A stretch of DNA of 64,000 nt from Rhodanobacter sp. OK091 (GCF_900142825.1 NZ_FRCH01000002.1:620001-684000); one strand, 5' to 3'. Shown: positions 38,716 through 48,164, counted from the first letter of the stretch. The notes: a model not told the origin generated them from the sequence alone. A program made the numbers and translations.

Positions 38716-38780
38716 GGTCGCCTTATGTGTAGGCGGTGTACGGTAACGTTCTGGCGTATCGGGTCATGTAGGAAAGCGCT

Positions 38781-39179
38781 GTGAGCTCACCGTCGTCTTC
38801 ATCTGCAGTTGCCCCGAAACTATCTTCGGATGGCTATATACGTCTAACTCTCGATGCGTTTTTAAGCCTGAGCTTCCCGCAAAAGCTGGCCTGGGAGGAT
38901 AAATGTCTTCAGGAGGATCTTATCGGAAGCTGTGTTCCCGCTTTCCGTGCAGGATATTGTGAATGGGCAACCGATGATATGCCCCTGGTCAGCATAGGTT
39001 GGGCCTGGTTTGGGTTGGCTGATGGGCAAAAATTCCTTGCTCCAGGCGGGGTGAGCAGCAACATCATGTTCGTGACGCAGACCAATTACGACTTGGGTAT
39101 GCCCAAGACCAACGAGTTGTTATGTGCATGGCTGGCCTGCGAATGCTGGCAGCCCATCGAGATCGCCTACGCGCTGTAA
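38781..39179 (+). CDS. RsaM-like (DUF4902) quorum-sensing regulator
   Basis: The 132-residue soluble protein includes DGYIRLTLDAFLSLSF, the Trp-rich PLVSIGWAWFG, and the Cys/Trp-rich end NELLCAWLACECWQPIEIAYAL. Small proteins of this kind lie between luxI and luxR in Burkholderia and some pseudomonads, where RsaM restrains AHL production. Position between a divergent luxR and a downstream luxI is the same here. GTG 38781 follows AGGAAAGCGCT. The family call rests on context and remembered pattern, without alignment. GC content is visibly lower than that of the housekeeping genes. Confidence 0.7.
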   Translation: MSSPSSSSAVAPKLSSDGYIRLTLDAFLSLSFPQKLAWEDKCLQEDLIGSCVPAFRAGYCEWATDDMPLVSIGWAWFGLADGQKFLAPGGVSSNIMFVTQTNYDLGMPKTNELLCAWLACECWQPIEIAYAL

Positions 39180-39287
39180 CGCTGTACCGCCGTTTCCCCT
39201 AGCCATGCTCCGGGCAACCCTCCCGTCGCTCTTGGGGCAAGGCCAGATGTGTCCAATGCCCCGTACTCGCAGCTGCCCCCTGCGGCT

Positions 39288-39311
39288 ACTGTAGGAACAT
39301 ACAGTTATAGT
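39288..39311 (+). promoter_or_regulatory. lux-box-like dyad and -10 before luxI
   Basis: ACTGTAGGAACATACAGT (39288-39305) is an 18-bp dyad with 6-bp perfect arms, the size and style of AHL-receptor sites. TATAGT (39306-39311), a good -10, abuts it. The dyad would then overlap the -35 and spacer rather than sit near -42, so it may repress, or the true -10 may lie about 15 bp further on. Confidence 0.55.
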
Positions 39312-39364
39312 CGGGCGAAAATCATTCTTCAATGCCGTGTCTCTTAGAGGGGGAGGCGCGGCAT

Positions 39365-39976
39365 ATGTTCACGGTAGTGAAGGGAGCTGGAAACCAGCTC
39401 GTACCCGGCCTCGAAGCGGCGCTCGCCATTTACCGGTACGAAATATTCGTAGAGACCTTACGCTGGCAGTTGCCGGTCAAGAATGGCTTGGAGCTTGACC
39501 AGTTCGATCGCCCGGAAACGTTGTACGTCATTGTTCAGGACGCACACGGGGCGGTGTGTGGCTGCGCCCGTCTGCTGCCCACAACCCGGGCCTACCTGCT
39601 CGACGAAGTCTTCCCCGGTCTCATGAATGGCGCACCCTCGCCACATGCACCGGAAGTTTGGGAACTGTCGCGGTTCTCGACAAAAGTCATCGGAGAGAAG
39701 ACGCCGCCTTCCCGCGAGGAGGCGAGGAAGCGCTTCTGTGATCTTTTTTCCGCTGTCGCCGAGATGGCGATCGAGCAAGGTGCTGCCCGGCTGATCACTT
39801 TCACCGCCGTGGGGGTTGAAAGAATTCTCCGGATGATCGGTATGCACGCGCATCGCGTCGGACCGCCCCAACTGATCGATGGCGAGCCTGTCCTGGCCTT
39901 GTGGATCGAATTGGACGATCAGACGCGGCGAGCGCTGGGTCTCCCGGCGGCCGAATTGAGCGAAGTACGGCATTAG
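39365..39976 (+). CDS. Acyl-homoserine-lactone synthase, LuxI family
   Basis: The 203-residue enzyme makes an AHL from S-adenosylmethionine and an acyl carrier. All the family's landmark residues are in place: Arg24, Phe28, Trp34, Glu43, Asp45, Asp48, Arg69, Phe83, Glu100 and Arg103. ATG 39365 follows GAGGGGGAGG, a very strong ribosome binding site. It forms a complete circuit with the LuxR gene and the RsaM-like gene. Acyl chain length cannot be read from the sequence. A 9-bp inverted repeat directly follows the stop. Confidence 0.95.
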   Translation: MFTVVKGAGNQLVPGLEAALAIYRYEIFVETLRWQLPVKNGLELDQFDRPETLYVIVQDAHGAVCGCARLLPTTRAYLLDEVFPGLMNGAPSPHAPEVWELSRFSTKVIGEKTPPSREEARKRFCDLFSAVAEMAIEQGAARLITFTAVGVERILRMIGMHAHRVGPPQLIDGEPVLALWIELDDQTRRALGLPAAELSEVRH

Positions 39977-39998
39977 CAGGTTGTTGAACAACAACCTG
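39977..39998 (+). terminator. Possible weak terminator after luxI
   Basis: CAGGTTGTT pairs with AACAACCTG around GAAC, directly after the luxI stop. No T-run follows (TTAGAAAC), so it may stabilise the mRNA end instead of terminating. Confidence 0.35.
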
Positions 39999-40117
39999 TT
40001 AGAAACGAGCTTCGTCGACGATGGCGGCGGGACGAGTGCAGGCCGGGCAAGGAGCGGTTTACGAGTGATCGGGATGTGATCCCTTCTCATACGCGCGGGG
40101 TGTGATCGTGGACTGAG

Positions 40118-40486
40118 ATGAATATCTCTTTGCTGACACGGCTTGCCGGATGTCTGTATATGACGGTGTTTGCCTCATCACCCGTCGTTGCAGCGAGTGG
40201 GCGGTTGACGTTCTCGGGCGCCATTGCCGAGCCCACCTGCGGTACCGCGGCTGTGGCCGATATGAGGGCTTCGGTCGATCCAACGCGAACCGACGTCGAG
40301 GCAAAACGACTGTCCTGCGGCAAGCCTGGTAGCGCGAAGAACGTTGCACCGGTCACGTATAGATTGGTTACGGTGCGCCTTTCGGGCGCGGTATCGGATC
40401 CGGTACTGAAGTATTTCGATGAATATGTGAAAGCGAATCAGCCCGACATGGAGGATCCGCTGCTGCTGACGCGGACTTACGAATGA
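40118..40486 (+). CDS. Small secreted fimbrial-like protein
   Basis: The 122-residue product has a signal peptide (about 1-26). The mature N-terminus, GRLTFSGAIAEPTCG, is the signature of type 1 fimbrial subunits, with Cys41 and Cys67 likely bonded. It is shorter than the usual 160-180-residue pilin and ends in DPLLLTRTYE. No usher or chaperone gene is nearby, so a pilus role is doubtful. It lies between luxI and the chemosensory operon and might be under quorum control (inference). Confidence 0.7.
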   Translation: MNISLLTRLAGCLYMTVFASSPVVAASGRLTFSGAIAEPTCGTAAVADMRASVDPTRTDVEAKRLSCGKPGSAKNVAPVTYRLVTVRLSGAVSDPVLKYFDEYVKANQPDMEDPLLLTRTYE

Positions 40487-40610
40487 CGGTCGCGGCGCAA
40501 ACTTCACGACGTGGCGGTGCTGCCGGGACTCAACGTTCGCGCGAGCCACGTCGTCATGGGGCAAGGTTTGCAGTGCACCGGCGAACATTGACTCCTGGAA
40601 TACGATAAAA

Positions 40611-41072
40611 ATGACCAGCCAGTATGTCGTCTTCATGTTGGGCGACCAGCGCTGCGCCCTGAACCTGTATTCGGTGGACCGCGTAGTACACATGGTGAAG
40701 ATCACCTTGTTACCCAAGGCGCCGGCCATTGTTCTTGGTGTAGTCAATGTGCAGGGGAACGTCATACCGGTCATCGATGTTCGCCGTCGATTTGCTCTCC
40801 CGCAGCGTCAGATATCGCTGAACGACCATCTTGTCGTCACGCATACAGCTCGGCGTTCGTTCGCATTGGTGGTGGATGCGGTGGTGGATGTCGTCGAGTG
40901 CCAGGAACAAAGCCTGGCGATGACGAAGAGCATCCTCCCCACGGCCGAATATCTGGAAGGCGTCATGAAGCTCAAAAGCGGACTGGTCCTCATCCATGAT
41001 CTCGAGGCATTCCTTTCAATGGAAGAAGAAGATTCCCTGAATCGCGCGATGGACGCCGGTCGAGGCGCATGA
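40611..41072 (+). CDS. CheW-like coupling protein 1 (WspB-like position)
   Basis: The 153-residue CheW domain (about 5-140) contains VVFMLGDQRCALNLYSVDRVVH, VLGVVNVQGNVIPVIDVRRRF and LVVDAVVDVVECQEQS. It links the receptor to the CheA kinase. It is the first gene of a seven-gene operon and its stop overlaps the cheR start by 4 bp (ATGA). No clear Shine-Dalgarno precedes ATG 40611. Confidence 0.93.
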   Translation: MTSQYVVFMLGDQRCALNLYSVDRVVHMVKITLLPKAPAIVLGVVNVQGNVIPVIDVRRRFALPQRQISLNDHLVVTHTARRSFALVVDAVVDVVECQEQSLAMTKSILPTAEYLEGVMKLKSGLVLIHDLEAFLSMEEEDSLNRAMDAGRGA

Positions 41073-42481
41073 TACCTCGCGCCTCCCTTTCTCGGCCGCT
41101 GTTGATGCAGCTCAGCGAACTGCTCGCCGCAAGAATGGGGTTGCACTTTCCCACAAGATGCTGGGGCGATCTTGCGCGAGGTGTTGCGGCTGCCGCACCG
41201 AGCTTCGGCATGTCGGATGCGGAGTCATGCGCCCGTTGGCTTCTGTCCACCTCCCTGACAAGAGGGCAGATAGAGACCCTGGCCAACCATCTGACCGTCG
41301 GCGAGACCTATTTCTTTCGCGACGAATGCAGTTTCGACGTGCTCGAACACCACGTACTCCCGCCGCTCATTCGCCAGTGCGAGCAGGCGGGCAGGCCGCT
41401 TCATATCTGGAGTGCCGGCTGCTGTACCGGCGAAGAGCCATACTCGATTGCCATGCTTCTGGACCGCCTGACGGCGCCATCCAAAGCCTGGAACGCGCGC
41501 ATCCTGGCTACCGACATCAATCCGGCTTTCCTGCGCAAGGCGGCTGAGGGCATTTACGCGGAATGGTCGTTTCGTGCGACGCCGGCCTGGGTCCGGGAAC
41601 GCTATTTCGTTGAGGGCAGGCATTCCCGCTTTGAAATCCGGCGCGCTATTCGCGATCGGGTGGAATTTGCCTACCTCAATCTTGCCGACGATGTTTACCC
41701 GTCGCCCACGAATGGCACGAGCGATGTAGACGTGATTTTTTGTCGCAATGTGCTTATGTATTTCACGCCGCTGCAGGCGGAAAAAATCGTTGAAAATTTC
41801 CGTCGCTCTCTGGTCAGCGGTGGCTGGCTTGTCGTAAGCCCGGCAGAGACATCCAACAGTCTGTTCTCACGCTTTTCGGCCGTCAGCTTTTCCGGAGCAA
41901 CTTTTTACTGCAAGTCCCCGAACACGAAATTGCAGGATATGGCGACCATTTTCCCCGCCGCATTGTCTTGCCAAGAGCCTGACGCCTGTCCGCTGGAATG
42001 CTTGGTTAACGACGCATCTCCCGCAACGGTTACGCGCGAAATGCCATTGCACCAGGAGCGCTGGTCGACGCCATTCCAATGGGAGGCGGACGATCGCGCC
42101 GCGCACATCCACGCCAACAAGGGAAGCCTTGTCGAAGCCGCCGAGTATTGCGAAAGAGCGGTAGCCGCCGACAAGCTGAATCCTGCACGCTTGTATCTTC
42201 TGGCCGCGATCCGCCGGGAGCAGGGCCAGGATGAGCTTGCCGCACAGTCGCTGACGCGTGCGCTGTACCTCGATCCGCGTTTCGTGCTCGCGCATTTCGC
42301 GCTGGGCAACATTTGCCTGGCGCAAAGCTCGCGCGGCGAAGCGGAGCGGCATTTCAGGAACACCCTCGATCTCCTGCATAGGCACTCGCCGGATGAAACC
42401 GTGCCTGAGTCGGAAGGGCTGAGTGCCGGTCAGCTTGCGGAAATTGTCACATCGGTGTTGTCCGGCCTGTCGAGTACCTAG
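41069..42481 (+). CDS. CheR-type methyltransferase with C-terminal TPR (WspC-like)
   Basis: The 470-residue protein has a CheR domain (about 10-280): LTVGETYFFRD, the SAM-binding IWSAGCCTGEEPYSIAM, ILATDINPAFL and VDVIFCRNVLMYF. The last third carries TPR-like helices (LNPARLYLLAAIRREQGQDE, FVLAHFALGNICLAQ). It should methylate glutamates of the operon's receptor. CheR fused to TPRs is typical of Wsp-type alternative chemosensory systems rather than flagellar ones. Confidence 0.94.
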   Translation: MIPRASLSRPLLMQLSELLAARMGLHFPTRCWGDLARGVAAAAPSFGMSDAESCARWLLSTSLTRGQIETLANHLTVGETYFFRDECSFDVLEHHVLPPLIRQCEQAGRPLHIWSAGCCTGEEPYSIAMLLDRLTAPSKAWNARILATDINPAFLRKAAEGIYAEWSFRATPAWVRERYFVEGRHSRFEIRRAIRDRVEFAYLNLADDVYPSPTNGTSDVDVIFCRNVLMYFTPLQAEKIVENFRRSLVSGGWLVVSPAETSNSLFSRFSAVSFSGATFYCKSPNTKLQDMATIFPAALSCQEPDACPLECLVNDASPATVTREMPLHQERWSTPFQWEADDRAAHIHANKGSLVEAAEYCERAVAADKLNPARLYLLAAIRREQGQDELAAQSLTRALYLDPRFVLAHFALGNICLAQSSRGEAERHFRNTLDLLHRHSPDETVPESEGLSAGQLAEIVTSVLSGLSST

Positions 42482-42509
42482 TCGGTTGAAGCATGAAGAG
42501 GATGCGCAT

Positions 42510-43148
42510 ATGAGCTCGCATGGATCTAGGCCACAAAGGCAGGAGAGAGAGACTGTCGACTGGCGCGGCATGGAGGAGCGCATGTTGGCCGTCTGCGCTG
42601 CGATCGAACGAGGTTGGGCACCTTCAGCAGAAGAAGTCGAACGTATTCTGAAAGCGAGGGCATGGGCCCTGGCTCTGGAGCTCGCGCCGGCGGAAGCCGC
42701 CGATGTGCGCATCGAAGTGGTGGATTTTCTCCTGGCTTATGAGCACTACGCCATCGAGTCTCGCTACGTTCGCGAGGTCTATCCCCTTGAAAGCCTTACG
42801 CCAGTGCCATGCGCACCGGCATTCGTGCGCGGCGTAATCAATCTGAGGGGCGAGATTCTCTCGGTCATCGATATCAAGACATTTTTCGACCTTCCGGTGC
42901 GGGGACTTACCGACCTAGACAAGGTCATCGTGCTCCAGTCCGGGAACATGTCTTTTGGCATTCTCGCCGATGCGATCACCGGTGTTCGCCGTATTCCAAC
43001 GGCTGATATCCAGGCGTCCCTGCCCACGCTCAGGGATATACGTACGGCCTACCTGCGCGGGGTGACATCCGATCGCACCGTCATTCTCGATGCCGACAAG
43101 CTCCTATTCGACACGAACATCATCGTGCGCCAGCTGGTGAACGAATAG
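42510..43148 (+). CDS. CheW-like coupling protein 2 (WspD-like)
   Basis: The 212-residue protein has an N-terminal extension of about 65 residues with a charged helical character, followed by the CheW domain (about 67-205; VVDFLLAYEHYAIESRYVREVYPL, VRGVINLRGEILSVIDIKTFF). Two CheW genes in one operon, the second with an extension, match WspB and WspD. ATG 42510 is chosen 29 bp after the cheR stop. Confidence 0.92.
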   Translation: MSSHGSRPQRQERETVDWRGMEERMLAVCAAIERGWAPSAEEVERILKARAWALALELAPAEAADVRIEVVDFLLAYEHYAIESRYVREVYPLESLTPVPCAPAFVRGVINLRGEILSVIDIKTFFDLPVRGLTDLDKVIVLQSGNMSFGILADAITGVRRIPTADIQASLPTLRDIRTAYLRGVTSDRTVILDADKLLFDTNIIVRQLVNE

Positions 43149-43192
43149 ACGGGCAACCCGACCTGAACAGAGTCACCTGAGGAGACCGCAAG

Positions 43193-44656
43193 ATGAAATG
43201 GACCATCGGAACAAAAGTAGGAGCCGGCTACGCGCTTGCCTTGTTCATTCTTGTGGTTATCGGCTTTGTTTCGTACCGAAATACAAGCGGCTATATCGTT
43301 GCGACGCAGCGGAGATCCAGCACCTATCAGGCGATCGAGAATTTCGAGAAAGTGCTATCGGCCTTGAAAGATACCGAAACGGGACAGCGCGGCTATTTGA
43401 TCGTCGGTGAAGACAGTTATCTGGCGCCGTATGAGACGGGCAAGGCGGCCGTGATCACGGCACTGAAAAATCTCCGGCAGCAAGTACAGGACGAGCGAAG
43501 CCAGCAACGCTTGCTTGATGCGCTGGATCCGCTCATCGCGGCCAAATTTGCCGAGCTCAAGGAAACCATCGATTTGCGCAGGGACAAGGGCTTTGATGCT
43601 GCGACGAAAGTGGTGCAAACCAATAAGGGAAAGGAAATCATGGATGAAATACGACAGAAGATCGCGGACGGGAAGAACGAGGAAGAAGCCTTATTGGCGC
43701 AATGGGACACCGAGGTCAATGCGAGTGCAAGACAGACGATTTTCACCATCGTGTACGGCATTCCACTGGCCCTTGTCGTGCTGGTCGTCTTCGGCTTTCT
43801 GCTGACGCGCACCATTACCCGCCAGTTGCGGGAAAGCATTACCTTGCTGTCCTCCTCCGCCGCAGAGATCCTGGCCACCACCAGCCAGGTTGCCGCCGGC
43901 GCAACCGAAACCGCTGCCGCGGTGAGCGAGACAACCGCCACCGTGGAGGAAGTCAAGCAGACCGCGCAACTCGCGAGCCAGAAAGCACGCTACGTTTCCG
44001 ACAGCGCACAGAAGGCCTCGGATGTTTCGCAGACAGGCCGCAGGGCGGTCGATGACGCGGTGCAGGGGATGCACCATATCCAGGAACAGATGGAGTCCAT
44101 TGCCGAGAGCATCGTTCGCCTGAGCGAGCAGAGCCAGGTCATCGGCGAAATCATCGCCACAGTCAATGGTCTGGCCGAGCAGTCAAACCTGCTCGCTGTG
44201 AATGCTGCCATCGAGGCCACCAAGGTCGGTGAACTGGGCAAGGGTTTTGGCGTGGTGGCACAGGAGATCAGGAGTCTTGCCGAGCAGTCCAAGCAGGCCA
44301 CGGCCCAGGTGCGGACCATTCTCGGCGACATTCAGAAGGCTACCAGCGCCGCCGTGCTCGCCACAGAGCAGGGCAATAAGGCAGTGGAGGCCGGGGTCAA
44401 GCAAACCCGCGAGACCGGTGAGTCCATCCGCTTGCTCGCTGACAGCGTCAATCAAGCGGCGCAGGCCGCTACCCAGATTGCAGCCTCCAGCCAGCAGCAG
44501 ATGGTGGGCATGGACCAGGTGGCCATGGCGATGGAGAGCATCAAGCAGGCCAGTACCCAGAATGTCGCCGGAACGCGCCAGGCTGAAGTTGCCGCGCAGG
44601 GCCTGCATGAGCTCGGGCAGAGGCTGGGCGCTTTGATCGGGAGCAGGTCCGCCTGA
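43193..44656 (+). CDS. Methyl-accepting chemotaxis protein with CHASE3 sensor, no HAMP
   Basis: The 487-residue receptor has membrane helices at about 7-27 and 183-205 flanking a periplasmic CHASE3-like helical domain ([19 protein letters not shown]). The cytoplasmic part starts almost at once; no HAMP module is apparent. The signalling hairpin reads [28 protein letters not shown], departing from the usual AARAGE at ATKVGE. It is the presumed sensor of the operon (WspA-like role). The ATG follows TGAGGAGACCGCAAG, a strong ribosome binding site. Confidence 0.93.
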   Translation: MKWTIGTKVGAGYALALFILVVIGFVSYRNTSGYIVATQRRSSTYQAIENFEKVLSALKDTETGQRGYLIVGEDSYLAPYETGKAAVITALKNLRQQVQDERSQQRLLDALDPLIAAKFAELKETIDLRRDKGFDAATKVVQTNKGKEIMDEIRQKIADGKNEEEALLAQWDTEVNASARQTIFTIVYGIPLALVVLVVFGFLLTRTITRQLRESITLLSSSAAEILATTSQVAAGATETAAAVSETTATVEEVKQTAQLASQKARYVSDSAQKASDVSQTGRRAVDDAVQGMHHIQEQMESIAESIVRLSEQSQVIGEIIATVNGLAEQSNLLAVNAAIEATKVGELGKGFGVVAQEIRSLAEQSKQATAQVRTILGDIQKATSAAVLATEQGNKAVEAGVKQTRETGESIRLLADSVNQAAQAATQIAASSQQQMVGMDQVAMAMESIKQASTQNVAGTRQAEVAAQGLHELGQRLGALIGSRSA

Positions 44657-44678
44657 ACCGGATCAGGAGGCCAAGATC

Positions 44679-46991
44679 ATGGTCAATATAAGCGACGAAC
44701 TGCTGAAAAAACTCATGGTGGTCTTCCGGAGCGAAGCCGATGAGCACCTTCGGGCGATGTCGTCGGGCCTGCTTGCGCTGGAAAAGGCACAGGCGCCGGA
44801 TCAGCGTGTGGACATCGTGGAGGCCATATTCCGCGATGCGCATAGCCTGAAGGGCGCCGCCCGGGCGGTGAACCTGACGCTGATCGAATCGGTATGCCAG
44901 TCACTGGAAAGCGTGTTCGCCGCATTGAAAAGAGAGCGACTCGATCTTTCGCCATTCCTGTTCGATCTTCTTCATGAGGCTATCGCCGTCCTCGGCAGGC
45001 TGCTTGCAGCAGAGGCGCCTGGAGGGCATCAGCAGTCCTCGGTCAGTGCATTGACACGACGGCTGGACGAGGCATCAAAAGGGGTGGCAGTCGCCCTTGC
45101 GGCCCTTGCTGAGCCGGCCGCGAGCGGCGTGGCGCACATGCCGCCCGTGACGCCTGGTCTGGTGCCGGAGACGGTCAGGGTTTCCACCACGAAACTCGAT
45201 GCGGTGATGCGCCAGGCTGAGGAGTTGTTGGTGCCACGTCTGGCGGCAACCCAGCGCGCCAGCGAATTGCGCGCGACAACGGCAGCTCTCGCTGTCTGGA
45301 AAAAACGACGCCTCGACATTCAACCGGCATTGCGGACCGTCGAGCGTGCGCTTTCGCCGGCGAAACAAGAGACACGACGAATCGATGGGCACGACGGTAC
45401 GGTCAACGGCTCGACTGCCGGGAGGCGTGAGTTGGCCACGCTGTTCGAATATCTGGATGCCGAACAGCTGCACATGAAAGTGCTGGAGGAACGGTTGGTC
45501 AGCATGAGCCACTCCGCCGAGCACGATCGACGCGTGCTGGCCGGGATGACCGAGGGCCTGCTGCACGACGTCAAGGAGATGCAGCTGCTGCCCTTTGCAT
45601 CGTTGCTCGAGATCCTGCCGCGCTACGCACGCGAGCTGGCCCGCGAGCAGGGCAAGGACGTGGAACTGGTGATTCAAGGGGGTGAAATCGAAATCGACCG
45701 ACGCATCCTGGAGGCGATGAAGGATCCGCTCATCCATCTATTGCGCAACAGCATCGATCACGGTATCGAGAAACCCGCGGTGCGTGAAACCAGGCACAAG
45801 CCACCGCGTGGAACGATAACGCTGGCCATTTCGCAGAAAGACAGCGGCAACGCCGAGGTTCTCGTGGCCGATGACGGCGCAGGCATCGATGCGGCGTTGG
45901 TGAATGCTGCCGCCGACAGGCTCGGCAGCAGTTCCGCGGTGAATGGGCGACGTACCGGTGAGCACGATGCGTTGGCGCTCATCTTTGCCTCGGGCGTCAG
46001 CACGAGTCCCATCATCACGGATGTCTCCGGACGCGGACTCGGGCTCGCCATCGTACGGGAAAAAGTCGACGGTCTGGGTGGAAGCATCAAGGTCGAATCG
46101 CAGCGCGGCGTCGGCACAGCCTTCCGGATCATCCTGCCGTTGATGCTGGCCAATTTCAGGGGAGTCATCGTTCATGCCGGTGGACAGCTTTTCGTCATAC
46201 CTGCAGCCAATGTCGAGCGCGTGATGAGCGTGGCACGGAAGGACGTGCGGACCGTGGAAAACCGGGAGACGATCTCGCTGGACGGCCAAGCGGTTGCCAT
46301 GGTGCGGCTCGGCGACGTATTGGCGCTGCCGCGATCGCGTGAGGTCGGTCCGCAAGCGGAGGCGATGGAGGTAGCGGTTCTCGGTCAGGGCGGCGTGCGC
46401 ATCGCGTTTGGCATCGAGAAAATCCTTGGCGAGCAGGAGGTGCTGGTCAAATCGCTTGGACCGCAATTGGTGCGCGTGCGCAATATCGCAGGTGCAAGCG
46501 TGCTGGGTACGGGCCAGGTGGTGCCGGTGCTGAATGTCTCCGACCTGCTGAAATCGGCGGTGAGGCATGTGGTACTTCCCGCGCTTCTCGATGATCACCT
46601 GACGGTGGTGAAACCCGGAAGGGTGGACAAGCCATCCATCCTGGTCGTGGAGGACTCGATCACTTCACGCTCACTGCTCACGGGCATCCTGGAGTCGGCA
46701 GGTTATCGCGTCACTGCAGCAGTGGATGGCATCGACGGATATACGACGCTCAAGACCGGCGCATTCGACCTGGTCGTCTCCGACGTCGAGATGCCGCGCA
46801 TGGACGGCTTCGATTTCACGGCCAAGGTGCGTGCCGACAAGAAGCTTGCGCAGCTGCCGGTGGTGCTTGTCACGGCACTGGAATCGCGCGAGCACCGCGA
46901 ACGTGGCATCGACGCTGGCGCCAACGCCTATATCGTGAAAAGCAGTTTCGATCAAAGCAATCTGCTGGAAGTAATACGGAGGTTGCTGTGA
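44679..46991 (+). CDS. Hybrid CheA kinase with C-terminal receiver (WspE-like)
   Basis: The 770-residue protein has an Hpt domain with phospho-accepting His55 (FRDAHSLKGAARAV), a long linker, a dimerisation segment, an ATPase domain (HLLRNSIDHGIE, DDGAGID, GRGLGLAIV), a CheW-like domain (about 490-625) and a receiver with Asp702 (LVVSDVEMPRMDGF). No separate P2 domain is obvious. CheA-REC hybrids are typical of Wsp and related alternative-function pathways. GGAGG precedes the ATG, and the stop overlaps the cheB start (GTGA). Confidence 0.94.
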   Translation: MVNISDELLKKLMVVFRSEADEHLRAMSSGLLALEKAQAPDQRVDIVEAIFRDAHSLKGAARAVNLTLIESVCQSLESVFAALKRERLDLSPFLFDLLHEAIAVLGRLLAAEAPGGHQQSSVSALTRRLDEASKGVAVALAALAEPAASGVAHMPPVTPGLVPETVRVSTTKLDAVMRQAEELLVPRLAATQRASELRATTAALAVWKKRRLDIQPALRTVERALSPAKQETRRIDGHDGTVNGSTAGRRELATLFEYLDAEQLHMKVLEERLVSMSHSAEHDRRVLAGMTEGLLHDVKEMQLLPFASLLEILPRYARELAREQGKDVELVIQGGEIEIDRRILEAMKDPLIHLLRNSIDHGIEKPAVRETRHKPPRGTITLAISQKDSGNAEVLVADDGAGIDAALVNAAADRLGSSSAVNGRRTGEHDALALIFASGVSTSPIITDVSGRGLGLAIVREKVDGLGGSIKVESQRGVGTAFRIILPLMLANFRGVIVHAGGQLFVIPAANVERVMSVARKDVRTVENRETISLDGQAVAMVRLGDVLALPRSREVGPQAEAMEVAVLGQGGVRIAFGIEKILGEQEVLVKSLGPQLVRVRNIAGASVLGTGQVVPVLNVSDLLKSAVRHVVLPALLDDHLTVVKPGRVDKPSILVVEDSITSRSLLTGILESAGYRVTAAVDGIDGYTTLKTGAFDLVVSDVEMPRMDGFDFTAKVRADKKLAQLPVVLVTALESREHRERGIDAGANAYIVKSSFDQSNLLEVIRRLL

Positions 46992-48151
46992 CGCTGCAGG
47001 TCCAAGGTGCCGAATATCCTTACTCAGGCAAGGCCGACCCAGCGGCAGGGAGCAAGCATCGCCCCATGGGAAAACGCCATGAAGCGAAGCCACTGATCAA
47101 CGTCCTGGTGGTGGAAGATTCGCCGGTGGTGCGCGAGTTTCTGATTTACGCGCTCCATTCGGATCCCTGTATCCGCGTGATCGGCACTGCATGCAACGGC
47201 GAAGAGGCGCTCGACGCCGTGCGCCACTATCGGCCCGACGTGATCACGATGGACATCCACATGCCGAAGATGGGTGGCTTGGAGGCCACGCGCCGGATCA
47301 TGGAAACCGACCCCAGACCGATCGTCATCGTCAGCGGAAGTCGCGACAGCGGGGAGGTGATGACGGTGTTCGAGGCGATGGAGGCTGGTGCGCTGGCTGT
47401 ACTGTCGCCGCCGGCGGGCATCGGTCATCCGGATCATGAGGCCACGGTGAGGGAGCTGGTGCAGAAGGTGAAACTGATGTCGGAGGTCAAGGTAGTGCGG
47501 CGCTGGCCCAAGGTGCAGCACAGTCCGCCGGCTCCGAGTCCGGTGGAGATAACGCTTGCGAATGCGCCGACGGCAGTGAGGGTGGTCGCTATTGGAGCTT
47601 CAACCGGTGGGCCGCCGGCTCTTCACACCATACTCAGAAGCTTGCCGAAGACGTACGCGGCGCCGCTGCTGATTGTTCAGCACATGGCGACCGGATTCAT
47701 CGATGGCTTCGTCGCATGGCTGGCGCAATCGTCCGCTCTGCCGGTCCATGTGGCAGTCCATGACAGCCTTGTTCTTCCGGGACACGTGTACATCGCGCCC
47801 GACGATCACCAGATGAAAGTGGGGCAAACCGGCAGGATCGTTCTGACCAGGGACGATCCCGAAAACGGATTGCGCCCGTCGGTGTCCTACCTGTTCCGCT
47901 CGATCGGAGATGTCTACGGACGCGAAGCCGTCGCAGGCCTGCTCTCCGGCATGGGGCGCGATGGCGCCGAGGAGCTGCGGCGATTGAGGGAGAGGGGCGC
48001 GGTCACTTTCGCCCAAGACAAGGAAAGCTCGGTCGTGCACGGCATGCCAGGGGAGGCGATCAGGCTCGATGCAGCGATGCTCGTCCTTTCCCCGGAGAAG
48101 ATTGCCGGAGCATTGGTGAGCCTGCTGAACCACCGACGCGGGAATACGTAG
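46988..48151 (+). CDS. CheB-type methylesterase (WspF-like)
   Basis: The 387-residue protein has a receiver domain (about 37-155, phospho-acceptor Asp89 in ITMDIHMPKMGG) and a methylesterase domain (about 195-380) with the triad Ser (IGASTGGPPAL), His (IVQHMATGF) and Asp (SGMGRDGAEEL). It removes receptor methyl groups and sets the gain of the pathway. GTG 46988 is supported by GGAGG 5 bp upstream, although it adds about 35 residues before the receiver; ATG 47066 is an alternative. Confidence 0.94.
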   Translation: MTLQVQGAEYPYSGKADPAAGSKHRPMGKRHEAKPLINVLVVEDSPVVREFLIYALHSDPCIRVIGTACNGEEALDAVRHYRPDVITMDIHMPKMGGLEATRRIMETDPRPIVIVSGSRDSGEVMTVFEAMEAGALAVLSPPAGIGHPDHEATVRELVQKVKLMSEVKVVRRWPKVQHSPPAPSPVEITLANAPTAVRVVAIGASTGGPPALHTILRSLPKTYAAPLLIVQHMATGFIDGFVAWLAQSSALPVHVAVHDSLVLPGHVYIAPDDHQMKVGQTGRIVLTRDDPENGLRPSVSYLFRSIGDVYGREAVAGLLSGMGRDGAEELRRLRERGAVTFAQDKESSVVHGMPGEAIRLDAAMLVLSPEKIAGALVSLLNHRRGNT

Positions 48152-48164
48152 ATGGAGTCGCTCC

